Assembly: GCA_029006155.1 (NCBI GenBank)
Contig: JAQXGF010000069.1
Location: 1 to 64,000, forward strand
Reading direction: 5' to 3'
Source of the DNA: Lachnospiraceae bacterium
Lineage (GTDB): Bacteria; Bacillota; Clostridia; Lachnospirales; Lachnospiraceae
Length of the DNA stretch: 64,000 bases
Notes under the pieces: model-generated
The model's database searches: none
What the model was told of the DNA's origin: nothing
The model's input: the letters and a program-made list of their open reading frames with translations, nothing else
Translations under genes and position numbers: made by a program
In this document: piece by piece, positions 27,104 through 35,952 of the stretch
Layout of the letters: each line of letters opens with the position of its first letter
Numbering within the stretch: the stretch's first letter is position 1

Positions 27104-28465
27104 TTGTTCAAATCTAAAAAAAATGAGAAGATAACAAAATATAAGAGATATTCTTTTTTTAATATCGGGACACTCCTGTTTGGGATTGTATTTATTTATC
27201 TCATCATCTGTGTTTTTATGTATCTGACAGAGTCTCACATCACAGCCTATGAGGTCACCCGTGGTTCGATTACGGGAAATTACCGGTTTCATGCATTTTC
27301 CCTGCGGGATGAGACGGTTGTCAATGCGACGCAGTCCGGTACGGTACGGTATTACGTGCGTGAGGGTGCGAAGGCGTCTGCGGGGAGCGCGGTATGCTCC
27401 GTCAATGAATCGGGGACGACGGCTCCGGTCAGTTACAGCACATTTTCCATGAGCAGTGATGAGGCAAAACGCATTCAGAATCTGCTTTCCAGTTTTACGA
27501 TCAACTTCAGCAGCAATGCCTTTCAGAGTACGTATGACACGAAGTCCAATGTCCAGACCGCGCTGGCAGAAATGCTTCAGGGACTGGATGAGGCGCCGGC
27601 TTATGTGCAGAACCAGTGCACGGCGCCACAGGCAGGATTTATTTTGTATAATACAGACGGATATGAGTCTATGACCGAGGCACAGATCACGTCGGAGGTA
27701 TTTGACCAGAGCAGCTATCATGCGACGAGCCTCCGGCAGAACGCGGCCGTGACAGCGGGCAATCCGGTCTTTAAAGAAGTGACGAGCGAAGAATGGGCGC
27801 TGTACTTTCCGTTGAGTGAGAAGCTGCATACAGAGCTGGTAGACGCCACAAAGCTGCAGTTCCGTTTTCTGAAAGACAATGTGACATTTACGGCACCGTT
27901 TTCGATCATCCAGAATGGATCCGAGTATTTTGGAAAGATTTCCATGAGCAATTCTCTTGTGCGCTATGCATCGGACCGGTATCTGGAGATCGAGCTGATC
28001 ATGAATAAAAAGACTGGATTGAAGATCCCGGAGTCAGCGCTCGTACAGCGTGACTTTTATGCGATCCCGGAAGAATACGTGATCAAAAATGCAGGAACAG
28101 ACAGCGAAGTGACGCTGAAGGTGGAGTATGCCGAGTCCGGGGAGACCACCTATGTGACGGCCAACGTTTATAAATACGATTCGGAAGCAAACGCCTATCT
28201 CGTTGACCGGCAGCTTTTTTCGCTCGGGGATGCGATCCTCATGGATAATTCAGCGAAGCGCATGCAGCTTCAGGAGGATGATGAGGAGACACTCTATGGC
28301 GTTTATAATATCAATAAGGGCTATGCGGTGTTCCGTGAGGTCACGATCATGGATGAAAATGAGGAGTACTGCATAGTAGAGAGCAATAATACCTATGGGC
28401 TTGCCGCGTATGACTATATTGTCCTGCGGGCGGATGAGGTCACGGAAGACCAGATCGTATATTAG
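27104..28465 (+). CDS. HlyD-like membrane fusion protein
   Basis: The start is TTG at 27104, eight bases after GGAGG. A basic cytoplasmic N-terminus is followed by one membrane helix (about 23-43), then an extracellular part with a lipoyl-like beta segment (GTVRYYVREGAKASAGSAVCSV) and a long helical insert, resembling adaptor subunits of export systems. No transporter or outer-membrane gene is adjacent. In Lachnospiraceae this gene commonly heads the yggS-sepF operon, so a wall or division role is more likely than export. It is followed by yggS after 18 bases. Confidence 0.75.
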   Translation: MFKSKKNEKITKYKRYSFFNIGTLLFGIVFIYLIICVFMYLTESHITAYEVTRGSITGNYRFHAFSLRDETVVNATQSGTVRYYVREGAKASAGSAVCSVNESGTTAPVSYSTFSMSSDEAKRIQNLLSSFTINFSSNAFQSTYDTKSNVQTALAEMLQGLDEAPAYVQNQCTAPQAGFILYNTDGYESMTEAQITSEVFDQSSYHATSLRQNAAVTAGNPVFKEVTSEEWALYFPLSEKLHTELVDATKLQFRFLKDNVTFTAPFSIIQNGSEYFGKISMSNSLVRYASDRYLEIELIMNKKTGLKIPESALVQRDFYAIPEEYVIKNAGTDSEVTLKVEYAESGETTYVTANVYKYDSEANAYLVDRQLFSLGDAILMDNSAKRMQLQEDDEETLYGVYNINKGYAVFREVTIMDENEEYCIVESNNTYGLAAYDYIVLRADEVTEDQIVY

Positions 28466-28483
28466 CAAAGGAGTGTATTATCT

Positions 28484-29179
28484 ATGGTAAAAGAAAATCT
28501 GTCCATTGTGGAGCAGAATATACAGAAGGCGTGTGCGCGTTCCGGGAGGGACCGCAGCGAGGTACAGCTGATCGCAGTCAGCAAGACAAAGCCGGTCGAG
28601 ATGCTGATGGAGGCATATGACTGCCAGATCCGCGATTTTGGTGAGAACAAGCCACAGGAGATCCGGGAAAAATTCCCGCAGCTGCCAGAGGATATCCGCT
28701 GGCACATGATCGGCCATCTGCAGCGCAATAAAATCAAATATATCATTGATAAAGTGTGTATGATCCATTCGATCGAATCTGTCCGTCTGGCGGAGGCAGT
28801 CAGCGAGGAGGCGGCGAAGCACGGGCGGGTGATTCCGGTACTCGTGGAGGTCAATATGGCAGGCGAGGAGACGAAGTTCGGAATTCGCCCGGAGGAGACG
28901 GAAGCGTTTATCCGGGAGATCAGCGTACTTCCGAATATTCAGGTAAATGGGCTGATGACGATCGCGCCGTATACGGAAAATCCGGAGGATAACCGGATCT
29001 ATTTCCGCAATTTGAAAAAATTATATGTTGACATAAAAGAGAAAAACATTGATAATGTGGTTATGTCTAATCTCAGCATGGGAATGACCGGTGACTATGA
29101 GGTAGCGATTGAAGAGGGCGCGACGATGGTGCGTGTCGGTACCGGTATTTTCGGCGAGCGGTTTTATGGCCAGATATAA
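28484..29179 (+). CDS. PLP homeostasis protein YggS
   Basis: YggS/YlmE proteins bind pyridoxal phosphate and balance vitamin B6 and amino acid pools. The PLP lysine is K34 in AVSKTKP; the motifs FGENKPQE, WHMIGHLQRNK and SNLSMGMTGDYEVAIEEGATMVRVGTGIFG are all present. The 231-residue length is normal. It precedes sepF, as ylmE does in Bacillus. Confidence 0.94.
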   Translation: MVKENLSIVEQNIQKACARSGRDRSEVQLIAVSKTKPVEMLMEAYDCQIRDFGENKPQEIREKFPQLPEDIRWHMIGHLQRNKIKYIIDKVCMIHSIESVRLAEAVSEEAAKHGRVIPVLVEVNMAGEETKFGIRPEETEAFIREISVLPNIQVNGLMTIAPYTENPEDNRIYFRNLKKLYVDIKEKNIDNVVMSNLSMGMTGDYEVAIEEGATMVRVGTGIFGERFYGQI

Positions 29180-29209
29180 AGTCAGAAAAGTCAGATAGGA
29201 GAGAACGGA

Positions 29210-29803
29210 ATGGGAGTTTTAGATAAATTTTTAAATGCAATGAAACTGAACGACGATGAAGACCTTGAGGGCGAAGGCTATCTGGATGACGATTACGAAG
29301 ATGAGGATTATGAGGAAGAGCGTCCGAAGAAGCGGATTTTGAGCAGCAAGTATGAAGATGATGAGGAGGACGAGCCGGAAGAAGCACCGCAGCGCGCAGA
29401 GCGTGAGCGAAAGGCCGAGACCGGAAGCACACCGTCGAGACAGAAGCCGCGCGTGGTAAAGTCCAATCCATCCAATCCGAAGATTTCTCAGATGCGTCCA
29501 CGCAAGGGCAGCGGCATGGAGGTCTGTGTGATCAAGCCGCGGAGCATGGAAGACACGCATGAGATCACGGAGACGCTGCAGGAGAACTGCACGGTCGTCC
29601 TGAATATGGAGGGAATCGATATGGATCTGGCACAGCGGATCATTGATTTCTCTTCCGGTTCCTGCTATGCGCTGCACGGCGGGCTTTTGAAGATCAGCAA
29701 TTATATCTTTATCATTACGCCAAAGGGTGTGGATATTTCCGGCGATTTTCAGGAAGTGCTGACCGGGGCCATCGGAGTGCCGGCCTATGAGGCAAGGTTC
29801 TGA
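29210..29803 (+). CDS. sepF: Cell division protein SepF
   Basis: SepF bundles FtsZ and tethers it to the membrane. The short N-terminal membrane-binding helix MGVLDKFLNAM is followed by a long acidic/basic linker (about 15-100) and the globular domain with SMEDTHEITETLQENCTVVLNMEGID and the GG-containing turn. The 197-residue length is within range, the linker being on the long side. It lies between yggS and ylmH. Confidence 0.95.
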   Translation: MGVLDKFLNAMKLNDDEDLEGEGYLDDDYEDEDYEEERPKKRILSSKYEDDEEDEPEEAPQRAERERKAETGSTPSRQKPRVVKSNPSNPKISQMRPRKGSGMEVCVIKPRSMEDTHEITETLQENCTVVLNMEGIDMDLAQRIIDFSSGSCYALHGGLLKISNYIFIITPKGVDISGDFQEVLTGAIGVPAYEARF

Positions 29804-29857
29804 CCGGAAACCATTTGATTGGAGCATTCAGCAGGGATGATTTGATGAACTCGAGGA

Positions 29858-30634
29858 ATGAACAAAATGAATAAGGAAGAAGAATTACTGTCAAAGCGTA
29901 TTCAGGAGCTGGCGCGGCTTGCGGATGTCAAGTATTGTCCCACCTATACCGACTTTCTGAATTTAAATGAACAGAATATTCTGCAGCAGACCCTTCCGAA
30001 GCTGGCCTATGTACAGGTGGCGTGCTTTGGAGGGTACGAAGGAGCAGAGCGTCAGATCGCAGCATTTGTGCCTGATGCTCTTTCTTATCGTATGGAGGAA
30101 TTTCAGGACTATCCGATCTCCTGCATTCGGATCCAGCCGAAACATGCAAAGTTTGCAGAGGATTTGAGCCACCGCGACGTATTAGGCGCGCTGATGCATC
30201 TTGGGATCGACCGCTGCAAGATGGGAGATATTGCAATGTGCGATGGTGTCTGCTACCTTTTCTGTCACACGTCACTTGCGGAGCTGATTGCGGGTGAGCT
30301 GACAAAGGTGCGGCATACCACGGTCGCCTGCAGTATCTGCCAGCCGGGCGATTTTACGTATCAGCCGAAGGTGAAGGAGCTTATGGGAACGGTCGCTTCG
30401 ATTCGTCTGGATGCGGTGATGTCGGTCGCATTTCAGGCGTCCCGCAGCAGCCTTTTATCTCTGATCGAGGGAGGCATGGTATTTGTAAATGGAAGACTGA
30501 TCACGACGAATGCCTACACGCCCAAAGAAGGAGATCTGATCTCTGCCCGCGGTGAAGGAAAGTTTCGGTATGCAGGGGCAGAAAAAGAGACAAAGAAGGG
30601 TCGGATTCTGATCCGGGTAGAGAAGTATGTATAA
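29858..30634 (+). CDS. YlmH family S4-domain RNA-binding protein
   Basis: The N-terminal two domains of YlmH precede a C-terminal S4 RNA-binding domain (about 182-245, SLIEGGMVFVNGRLITTNAYTPKEGDLISARGEGKF). YlmH homologues act on stalled 50S-peptidyl-tRNA complexes in ribosome rescue in B. subtilis. The ATG at 29858 is assumed; the ATG at 29867 is better spaced from GAGG. It follows sepF as in Bacillus, but divIVA, normally next, is absent. Confidence 0.88.
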   Translation: MNKMNKEEELLSKRIQELARLADVKYCPTYTDFLNLNEQNILQQTLPKLAYVQVACFGGYEGAERQIAAFVPDALSYRMEEFQDYPISCIRIQPKHAKFAEDLSHRDVLGALMHLGIDRCKMGDIAMCDGVCYLFCHTSLAELIAGELTKVRHTTVACSICQPGDFTYQPKVKELMGTVASIRLDAVMSVAFQASRSSLLSLIEGGMVFVNGRLITTNAYTPKEGDLISARGEGKFRYAGAEKETKKGRILIRVEKYV

Positions 30635-30715
30635 GAAACGGCGACCAATGACGTTTGTATCGCAGACAGAATGAAATCTGCATCTATATAAAATACAGAA
30701 AACAGGAGAATAATT

Positions 30716-31819
30716 ATGGCAAAGACAGCAGTAAACAGACTTACAGTAAAGACCGAGGGAAATGCACCTTATGACATCTGTCTGAAGGATTCTTTTTCTT
30801 CGCTGGCACAGGAACTGGATGGGATCGGTTGTGGCGGTCGCAGACTCTGCATCGTATCGGATTCGAGCGTAGCAGATCTGTATCTGGAGGAAGTGACAGA
30901 AGAAGCAAAAAAATGTGGAAAAGAAGTCATTTCCTTTGTATTTCCGGCGGGAGAGCAGAGTAAGACGCTTGCTACGGTTCAGCAGCTTTACGAGACGCTG
31001 ATTCAGGCGGGCTTTGACCGGAAGGATTATCTGCTGGCGCTTGGCGGCGGTGTCGTCGGTGATCTGACGGGCTATGCGGCGGCGACCTACCTACGCGGAA
31101 TTCGTTTTGTGCAGATTCCGACGAGCCTGCTGGCGCAGATCGACAGCAGTGTAGGCGGAAAGACCGGCGTGGATTTTGACCAGTATAAAAATATGGTCGG
31201 AGCATTCCATCAGCCGTCCCTTGTCTACATCAATGTCCCGGTACTGAAGACACTGCCGGATGACCAGCTTGCGAGCGGTGTCGGTGAGCTGCTCAAATAT
31301 GGCCTGAGTTTTGATGCTGATTTTTATGAATGGTGCATTGAACATATGGAAGAGATCGAAGAGCGCGATCCGGAGACGATGACCTACCTCATCGCGAAGT
31401 GCTGCGACCTGAAGAAGTACATTGTCGAGAAAGATCCGACGGAAAAGGGCGACCGTGCACTTTTGAATTTTGGTCATACGATCGGCCATGCGATTGAGAA
31501 GCTTAAGAATTTTACCCTGTCCCACGGAGCCTGCGTCGCACTCGGTACGGTAGCGGCAGCCTATATTTCCTGGCAGAGAGGCTATCTGGATGAGGATGAG
31601 TTTTATGAGATTCGTGATATGAACGTCGGATTCGGGCTTCCGATTTCCTTTGACGGGATTTCCGTGGACGATATTATTGCGGCGACGAAGAGCGACAAGA
31701 AAATGGATGCAGGACAGATCCGGTTCATTTTGCTGAAGAAGCTTGGCAAGGCGCAGATCGTCACCGATGTGACGGAGGCGGAGATGCGAGAGGCGATCAA
31801 GAGTCTGAAGGCAGACTAA
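30716..31819 (+). CDS. aroB: 3-dehydroquinate synthase
   Basis: AroB is the second enzyme of the shikimate pathway, closing DAHP to 3-dehydroquinate with NAD and a divalent metal. Motifs GGGVVGDLTGYAAATYLRG, IPTSLLAQIDSSVGGKTG and the metal-binding His254/His258 in GHTIGH are intact; 367 residues is normal. It sits in the place usually held by divIVA between ylmH and lspA and is not near other aro genes. ACAGGAG precedes the ATG. Confidence 0.96.
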   Translation: MAKTAVNRLTVKTEGNAPYDICLKDSFSSLAQELDGIGCGGRRLCIVSDSSVADLYLEEVTEEAKKCGKEVISFVFPAGEQSKTLATVQQLYETLIQAGFDRKDYLLALGGGVVGDLTGYAAATYLRGIRFVQIPTSLLAQIDSSVGGKTGVDFDQYKNMVGAFHQPSLVYINVPVLKTLPDDQLASGVGELLKYGLSFDADFYEWCIEHMEEIEERDPETMTYLIAKCCDLKKYIVEKDPTEKGDRALLNFGHTIGHAIEKLKNFTLSHGACVALGTVAAAYISWQRGYLDEDEFYEIRDMNVGFGLPISFDGISVDDIIAATKSDKKMDAGQIRFILLKKLGKAQIVTDVTEAEMREAIKSLKAD

Positions 31820-31834
31820 GCAGGAGAGGATACC

Positions 31835-32350
31835 ATGAAGAGACCAGAAAAAAGCCTGCGGATGTATCTGGCGGGCGTCGCATTGTTTGGATTGCTGGTC
31901 GTGCTGGATCAGCTCACAAAGTATGCAGCGGAGGCGTATCTGAAAGGGATCGGCACGAAACCGGTCATTCCTGGCGTCTTTGAACTGTTTTATCTGCAGA
32001 ACCGCGGAGCAGCCTTTGGGATTCTGGCGAATCAGCAGTGGGTATTCGTGATGATCGCACTCGTGATGGTCGCCGTGGCCATCTATGTATATGCATACCT
32101 TCCGGTGGATCCGCACTTTCTGGCGATGCGGATCTGTACCGTGCTGATCGCGGCTGGGGCGGCCGGGAACATGATCGACCGTCTGCTGCACCGGTACGTC
32201 ATTGATTTTCTGTATGTATCGCTCATCGACTTTCCGGTTTTTAATGTCGCAGACTGCTATGTAGTCGTCGGGGCGCTGCTTTTGATTGTTCTGATTTTTA
32301 CGCTGTATCGGAACGACAATTTTGAGTGCCTGAATCCGGGGAAAGAGTAA
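31835..32350 (+). CDS. lspA: Lipoprotein signal peptidase
   Basis: LspA removes signal peptides from diacylated prolipoproteins. The 171-residue protein has four membrane helices and the catalytic aspartates D124 (VIDF) and D140 (FNVAD), with the NRGAAFGIL and NMIDR motifs. It follows aroB by 15 bases with GGAGAGG ahead of the ATG. Confidence 0.95.
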   Translation: MKRPEKSLRMYLAGVALFGLLVVLDQLTKYAAEAYLKGIGTKPVIPGVFELFYLQNRGAAFGILANQQWVFVMIALVMVAVAIYVYAYLPVDPHFLAMRICTVLIAAGAAGNMIDRLLHRYVIDFLYVSLIDFPVFNVADCYVVVGALLLIVLIFTLYRNDNFECLNPGKE

Positions 32351-32356
32351 GGAACA

Positions 32357-32382
32357 GAAGGGTTTTATATGGTAAAGTAATG
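32357..32382 (+). promoter_or_regulatory. Three-codon minicistron that may set rluD translation
   Basis: The only good ribosome site here, GAAGGG at 32357-32362, points to ATG GTA AAG TAA at 32369-32380. Its stop overlaps the rluD start as TAATG, so ribosomes would have to terminate and restart to make RluD. The rluD ATG itself has no properly spaced ribosome site. Confidence 0.5.
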
Positions 32383-33297
32383 GCAGAGAAAGAACAGATT
32401 ATAATAACGCCAACAGAAGCGGGAGTACGGATTGACCGGCTCCTCGCGGAGCGTTTCCCGGAGCTGACCCGCTCCTATATTCAGAAAATGATCAGGGAGG
32501 AAGCAGTGCTTGTAAATGAAAAGCCGATCCGTGCCAGCTATAAGGCAGCAGAGGGGGATGTGATTTACCTGACGCTTCCGGAGCCGGAACCGCTTGCAAT
32601 CGAGCCGGAAAACATTCCACTCGATATTCTTTATGAGGACGCAGACCTGCTCGTGGTCAATAAGCCAAAAGGGATGGTCGTCCATCCGGCGGCAGGACAT
32701 TACAGTGGTACACTCGTGAATGCGGTCCTGTATCACTGTGGGGACTCGTTATCCGGGATCAACGGGGTACTGCGTCCGGGAATCGTGCATCGCATCGACC
32801 AGAATACGACCGGATCCCTGATTATCTGCAAAAATGACCGCGCACATCAGAGCATTGCCGCACAACTCAAAGTGCATTCCATTACGCGCAAATACCGTGC
32901 GATCGTACATGGGCGGCTGACGGAAGATGGAGTGATCCACACAACGATCGGGCGTCATCCGCAGAATCGCAAATTGATGGCAGTCAATGTCCCGAACGGA
33001 AAAGATGCGGTCACGCACTATCGGGTGCTGGAGACATTTGACCAGTTTACCTACATCGAGTGCCAGCTGGAGACCGGACGGACCCATCAGATCCGGGTGC
33101 ATATGAAGAGCATCGGACATCCGATCCTCGGCGACGATGTCTACGGTCCGGCGAAGTGTCCGTTTGCCGGGCTGGAAGGACAAACCCTCCATGCGATGAC
33201 GATCGGATTTCTTCACCCTACGACCGGGGAATATATGGAGTTCGAGGCGCCGCTGCCGGAGTATTTTGAGCGATTGCTGGAGAAGTTAAGAAGATAG
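32380..33297 (+). CDS. rluD: Pseudouridine synthase of the RluD family
   Basis: An S4 domain (about 12-75) precedes the RluA-type catalytic domain with HRIDQNTTG (catalytic Asp) and the TGRTHQIRVHMKSIGHPILGD motif. RluD-type enzymes modify helix 69 of 23S rRNA; exact sites cannot be read from sequence. The ATG at 32380 gives the conserved N-terminus; a GTG at 32326 lies within lspA. It is the last gene of the sepF-lspA operon. Confidence 0.93.
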   Translation: MAEKEQIIITPTEAGVRIDRLLAERFPELTRSYIQKMIREEAVLVNEKPIRASYKAAEGDVIYLTLPEPEPLAIEPENIPLDILYEDADLLVVNKPKGMVVHPAAGHYSGTLVNAVLYHCGDSLSGINGVLRPGIVHRIDQNTTGSLIICKNDRAHQSIAAQLKVHSITRKYRAIVHGRLTEDGVIHTTIGRHPQNRKLMAVNVPNGKDAVTHYRVLETFDQFTYIECQLETGRTHQIRVHMKSIGHPILGDDVYGPAKCPFAGLEGQTLHAMTIGFLHPTTGEYMEFEAPLPEYFERLLEKLRR

Positions 33298-33304
33298 ATT
33301 GCTG

Positions 33305-33865
33305 TTAGCTTACTATATGATTCAATATGAGCACCAGCCCGACGACCAGCGCCACAAAACAGATTTTTCGTAATACCCAATACGCCTCATACCGTCCAAG
33401 AATGGCACGCAGTACCCAGATTCCGGCACTGCGGCCTTTTTTTGTATTGCAGCGTCGGCAGGAGGGGGCGAGGTTGCGCACATCGTTGACATCTTCAATG
33501 TGAAGCAACCGCAGCCAGAAGTCGTTGCCGGTCTTGGCGCGGTAAACAGGATAGATATGGTCGATGCACAGCTTTTTATCCGGAATACGGCGATGGCAGT
33601 ACCGGCAGCGATAGCCGCCAAGCGGCCTTGGGTAGTACGAAAAAAAATCTCGACGGTAGTGATCGCTTCTGCCGAGATTCTCCGGATAGATCCGTTTCAG
33701 TTCATAATGCCGTCTGCGACAGATGCGGCGGATCTTGCGTTCTTTGCGCTCCTCGGCCTGGATCCGGTACATATTTTTTCCGGTGCGGCGGACCGACGGG
33801 AAGCGCCGGAAGGCTTTTCGCGGATCCTTCCGGGAACGCTCTGTCGTGTAAATTTCAAAATACAT
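33305..33865 (-). CDS. HNH endonuclease domain protein with C-terminal membrane segment
   Basis: The 186-residue protein has a very basic N-terminal 80 residues, then an HNH core: CRYC (C87, C90), D102-H103, N131 and CRRC (C136, C139). The last 20 residues (ICFVALVVGLVLILNHIVS) are strongly hydrophobic, which is unusual for an HNH enzyme. It lies directly downstream of dtd (7-base gap) on the minus strand and ends 8 bases from convergent rluD. Whether it is a homing or host nuclease is unknown. Confidence 0.75.
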   Translation of the reverse strand: MYFEIYTTERSRKDPRKAFRRFPSVRRTGKNMYRIQAEERKERKIRRICRRRHYELKRIYPENLGRSDHYRRDFFSYYPRPLGGYRCRYCHRRIPDKKLCIDHIYPVYRAKTGNDFWLRLLHIEDVNDVRNLAPSCRRCNTKKGRSAGIWVLRAILGRYEAYWVLRKICFVALVVGLVLILNHIVS

Positions 33866-33872
33866 TGTTTTA

Positions 33873-34310
33873 TCAGCTCTCCAGCAGGATCGTAAACGGG
33901 CCGTCGTTGCACAGCCGCACTTTCATATCCGCGCCAAAGCTTCCGGTCTGGACGACCGGGATCTGCTTGCGGCATTCAGCGATGATGTACTCATAGAGTT
34001 CCTCGGCCTTTTTCGGATCACCGGCTTCCGTAAAGGAAGGGCGGTTGCCATGTTTGCAGTTTGCATAGAGTGTAAACTGCGAGACGAGCAGAAGTCCGCC
34101 ATTGACATCTTTTAAGGACAGATTGGTCTTGCCATTTTCATCGGAAAAAATGCGCAGGTTGATCATTTTTTTGATGAGACGGTCAGCCTCTACGGTCGTG
34201 TCTTCCTGCCCGACGCCGATCAGCACCAGATATCCGTCTTTGATTTCTCCAATGATTTTTTCATCGACTTCTACAGAAGCCTCCGTTACACGCTGTATCA
34301 CAAATTTCAT
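33873..34310 (-). CDS. dtd: D-aminoacyl-tRNA deacylase
   Basis: Dtd hydrolyses D-amino acids (and Gly from tRNA-Ala) from mischarged tRNAs. The signature SQFTLYA and the cross-subunit motif NDGPFT (usually GPVT) are present, and the 145-residue length is exact for the family. AAGGAG lies ahead of its ATG on the minus strand. Confidence 0.95.
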   Translation of the reverse strand: MKFVIQRVTEASVEVDEKIIGEIKDGYLVLIGVGQEDTTVEADRLIKKMINLRIFSDENGKTNLSLKDVNGGLLLVSQFTLYANCKHGNRPSFTEAGDPKKAEELYEYIIAECRKQIPVVQTGSFGADMKVRLCNDGPFTILLES

Positions 34311-34382
34311 ACTGTAAAATCTCCTTGTTTGTTAGTTTCGCGAGCCATCCATGTAGGATCCTTGCAATTTGCTTTCGGTCAG

Positions 34383-34410
34383 ATTTTATCATAATCGGAA
34401 GGATTTGCAA
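34383..34410 (-). promoter_or_regulatory. Promoter of dtd
   Basis: On the minus strand TTGCAA (34410-34405), 16 bases, TAAAAT (34388-34383) precedes dtd by about 72 bases. Confidence 0.5.
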
Positions 34411-34482
34411 AGTGCGGAGTTAGTGATGATTGGATACCTATATGCAGATGGTATTGTAAATGGCTTCCGACGGATACCTAGA

Positions 34483-34511
34483 TTGACGTAGGCGAGAAGG
34501 TGTGTTATCGT
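34483..34511 (+). promoter_or_regulatory. Promoter of the ttcA-like gene
   Basis: TTGACG (34483-34488), 17 bases, TATCGT (34506-34511). A nine-base direct repeat GGATACCTA (34434-34442 and 34472-34480) lies just upstream and could bind a regulator. Confidence 0.5.
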
Positions 34512-34550
34512 TTCCTGAGAATAGCTGATACATAGAAGGGAGCCACATTT

Positions 34551-35324
34551 ATGAAGTTACAGCGCCTGCTGAGCCTGACCCGTCAGGCCATTGATGAATT
34601 TCAGATGATCGAGGAGGGCGATAAGATCGCGGTCGGGATTTCCGGGGGAAAGGACAGCCTGACGCTTCTTTATGCCTTAAGTTATCTGCGGCGGTTCTAC
34701 CCGAAACATTTTACGATCGAAGCGATCACGGTGCATCCGGGATACGAAGGATTTGACCTCTCGCCGGTACAGGCACTTTGCGACGAGCTGGAGGTGCGCT
34801 ATACCATCGTGCACACCCAGATTGCCCAGATTCTGTTCGAGGCCCGGAAAGAGACGCATCCATGCGCGCTCTGTGCAAAGCTCCGCAAGGGCGCATTCAA
34901 TGAAAAGGCGCTGGAACTGGGATGCAATAAGATCGCCTATGCGCATCACAAAAATGATGTTGTGGAAACATTCCTGATGTCCCTGATTATGGAAGGGCGG
35001 ATTTATACGTTTTCCCCGGTGACCCATCTGGATCGGACCGGGCTGACTCTGATCCGCCCGCTGATCTTCGTCGAGGAGCCGGACGTGAAAGGGTTTACAA
35101 AGAAATATCAGCTTCCGGTCGTCAAGAATCCGTGCCCGGTCGACGGCTATACACAGCGCCAGTATATGAAAGAACTGCTCGCAAATCTGAACCGGGATCA
35201 TCACGGTGCGTTGAACCGCATTTTTACGGCTATCTTAAACGGAAACCTGCCGGACTGGGTGATGGCGCGTGCAGGCGGGAAGATCGTTGCAAATGGAAGT
35301 ACTGACAGCGAGAGGGACCATTGA
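34551..35324 (+). CDS. TtcA-like tRNA thiolation ATP pyrophosphatase
   Basis: The PP-loop SGGKDS is at about residues 31-36, followed by CALC and a third Cys in NPCPVDG, the Fe-S ligands of the TtcA/TtuA group. These enzymes thiolate tRNA bases such as C32 after adenylation. The 257 residues cover the whole domain. AGGGAG precedes the ATG. It is divergent from dtd, so two tRNA-quality genes share one intergenic region. Confidence 0.9.
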   Translation: MKLQRLLSLTRQAIDEFQMIEEGDKIAVGISGGKDSLTLLYALSYLRRFYPKHFTIEAITVHPGYEGFDLSPVQALCDELEVRYTIVHTQIAQILFEARKETHPCALCAKLRKGAFNEKALELGCNKIAYAHHKNDVVETFLMSLIMEGRIYTFSPVTHLDRTGLTLIRPLIFVEEPDVKGFTKKYQLPVVKNPCPVDGYTQRQYMKELLANLNRDHHGALNRIFTAILNGNLPDWVMARAGGKIVANGSTDSERDH

Positions 35325-35354
35325 AAAATTTTCAGAGAAAAATAGAAAAACCTC

Positions 35355-35382
35355 TTGACAGAATCCCGCGAAAGGATATAAT
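35355..35382 (+). promoter_or_regulatory. Promoter of the zinc/cadmium efflux cassette
   Basis: Consensus TTGACA (35355-35360) and TATAAT (35377-35382) are separated by 16 bases. The operator palindrome starts 10 bases after the -10, over the expected transcription start. Confidence 0.85.
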
Positions 35383-35391
35383 GGAATCAAA

Positions 35392-35413
35392 CATATGAAT
35401 AATTGTTCATATG
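35392..35413 (+). promoter_or_regulatory. ArsR/SmtB-type operator
   Basis: A perfect inverted repeat CATATGAA-TAATTG-TTCATATG covers the predicted transcription start. It has the layout of ArsR/SmtB/CzrA operators (TGAA...TTCA arms around an AT-rich six-base centre). The cassette encodes a matching sensor at 37907. Confidence 0.8.
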
Positions 35414-35457
35414 AACGAGAAATAAAAACAATTAAATAAAAAGAGAGGGTTATTACT

Positions 35458-35676
35458 ATGAAAAAGACGTACAAGATCGATGTAGACTGCGCAAACTGTG
35501 CAAACAAGATGGAAGAGGCAGCTAAGGCTACCGCAGGCGTAAAGGATGCTACCGTGAACTTCATGATGCTGAAGATGATCGTAGAGTTTGAGGACGGTCA
35601 GGATCCGAAGAGTGTTATGAAGGAAGTCCTGAAAAACTGCAAAAAGGTAGAGGACGACTGCGAGATCTATCTGTAA
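35458..35676 (+). CDS. Heavy-metal-associated (HMA) domain protein
   Basis: This 72-residue protein is a single ferredoxin-like HMA domain with the metal-binding pair CANC at residues 11-14. Such domains bind Zn, Cd or Cu and pass them to P-type ATPases. The ATPase encoded next lacks its own N-terminal HMA domain, so this protein probably supplies it in trans. A strong AGAGAGGG site precedes the ATG and the gene follows the palindromic operator. Confidence 0.92.
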   Translation: MKKTYKIDVDCANCANKMEEAAKATAGVKDATVNFMMLKMIVEFEDGQDPKSVMKEVLKNCKKVEDDCEIYL

Positions 35677-35743
35677 GATCCATTCACTGGGAAGCCAGAG
35701 GAGCAGACATAATGTCTGCACAGCGAAAAGAAAAGTGACAGAC

Positions 35744-35780
35744 AATACCTCCGGCATTTGCAGTACATGCCGGAGGTATT
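35744..35780 (+). terminator. Strong hairpin between HMA and ATPase genes
   Basis: A perfect 14-pair stem AATACCTCCGGCAT/ATGCCGGAGGTATT with a nine-base loop lies in the 276-base gap between the HMA gene and the ATPase. The T-tract is poor, so it may be a partial terminator or an RNA-stability element that makes the small protein more abundant than the pump. No other gene is seen in this gap. Confidence 0.6.
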
Positions 35781-35952
35781 CCTTACAAGAGATCAGTTAG
35801 CGAAGACGAAGAACATTTGCCAGAAGTTTTCAGGATGAGCGGTGAAAACTGAGTTTTCCGACGACTGGGCAGCAGATGTTCTGGTCGAATCAAAACAGGC
35901 AGTGTCAGGCGGCCTGTGAAAAACTGAGTCAAGAATAACGGGAGGGTATGCT

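Noticed and set aside
26681-27829. Minus-strand frame of 382 codons
   Set aside because: It spans a terminator, the DUF378 gene, a promoter and the HlyD-like gene; only DUF378, in another minus-strand frame, is real.
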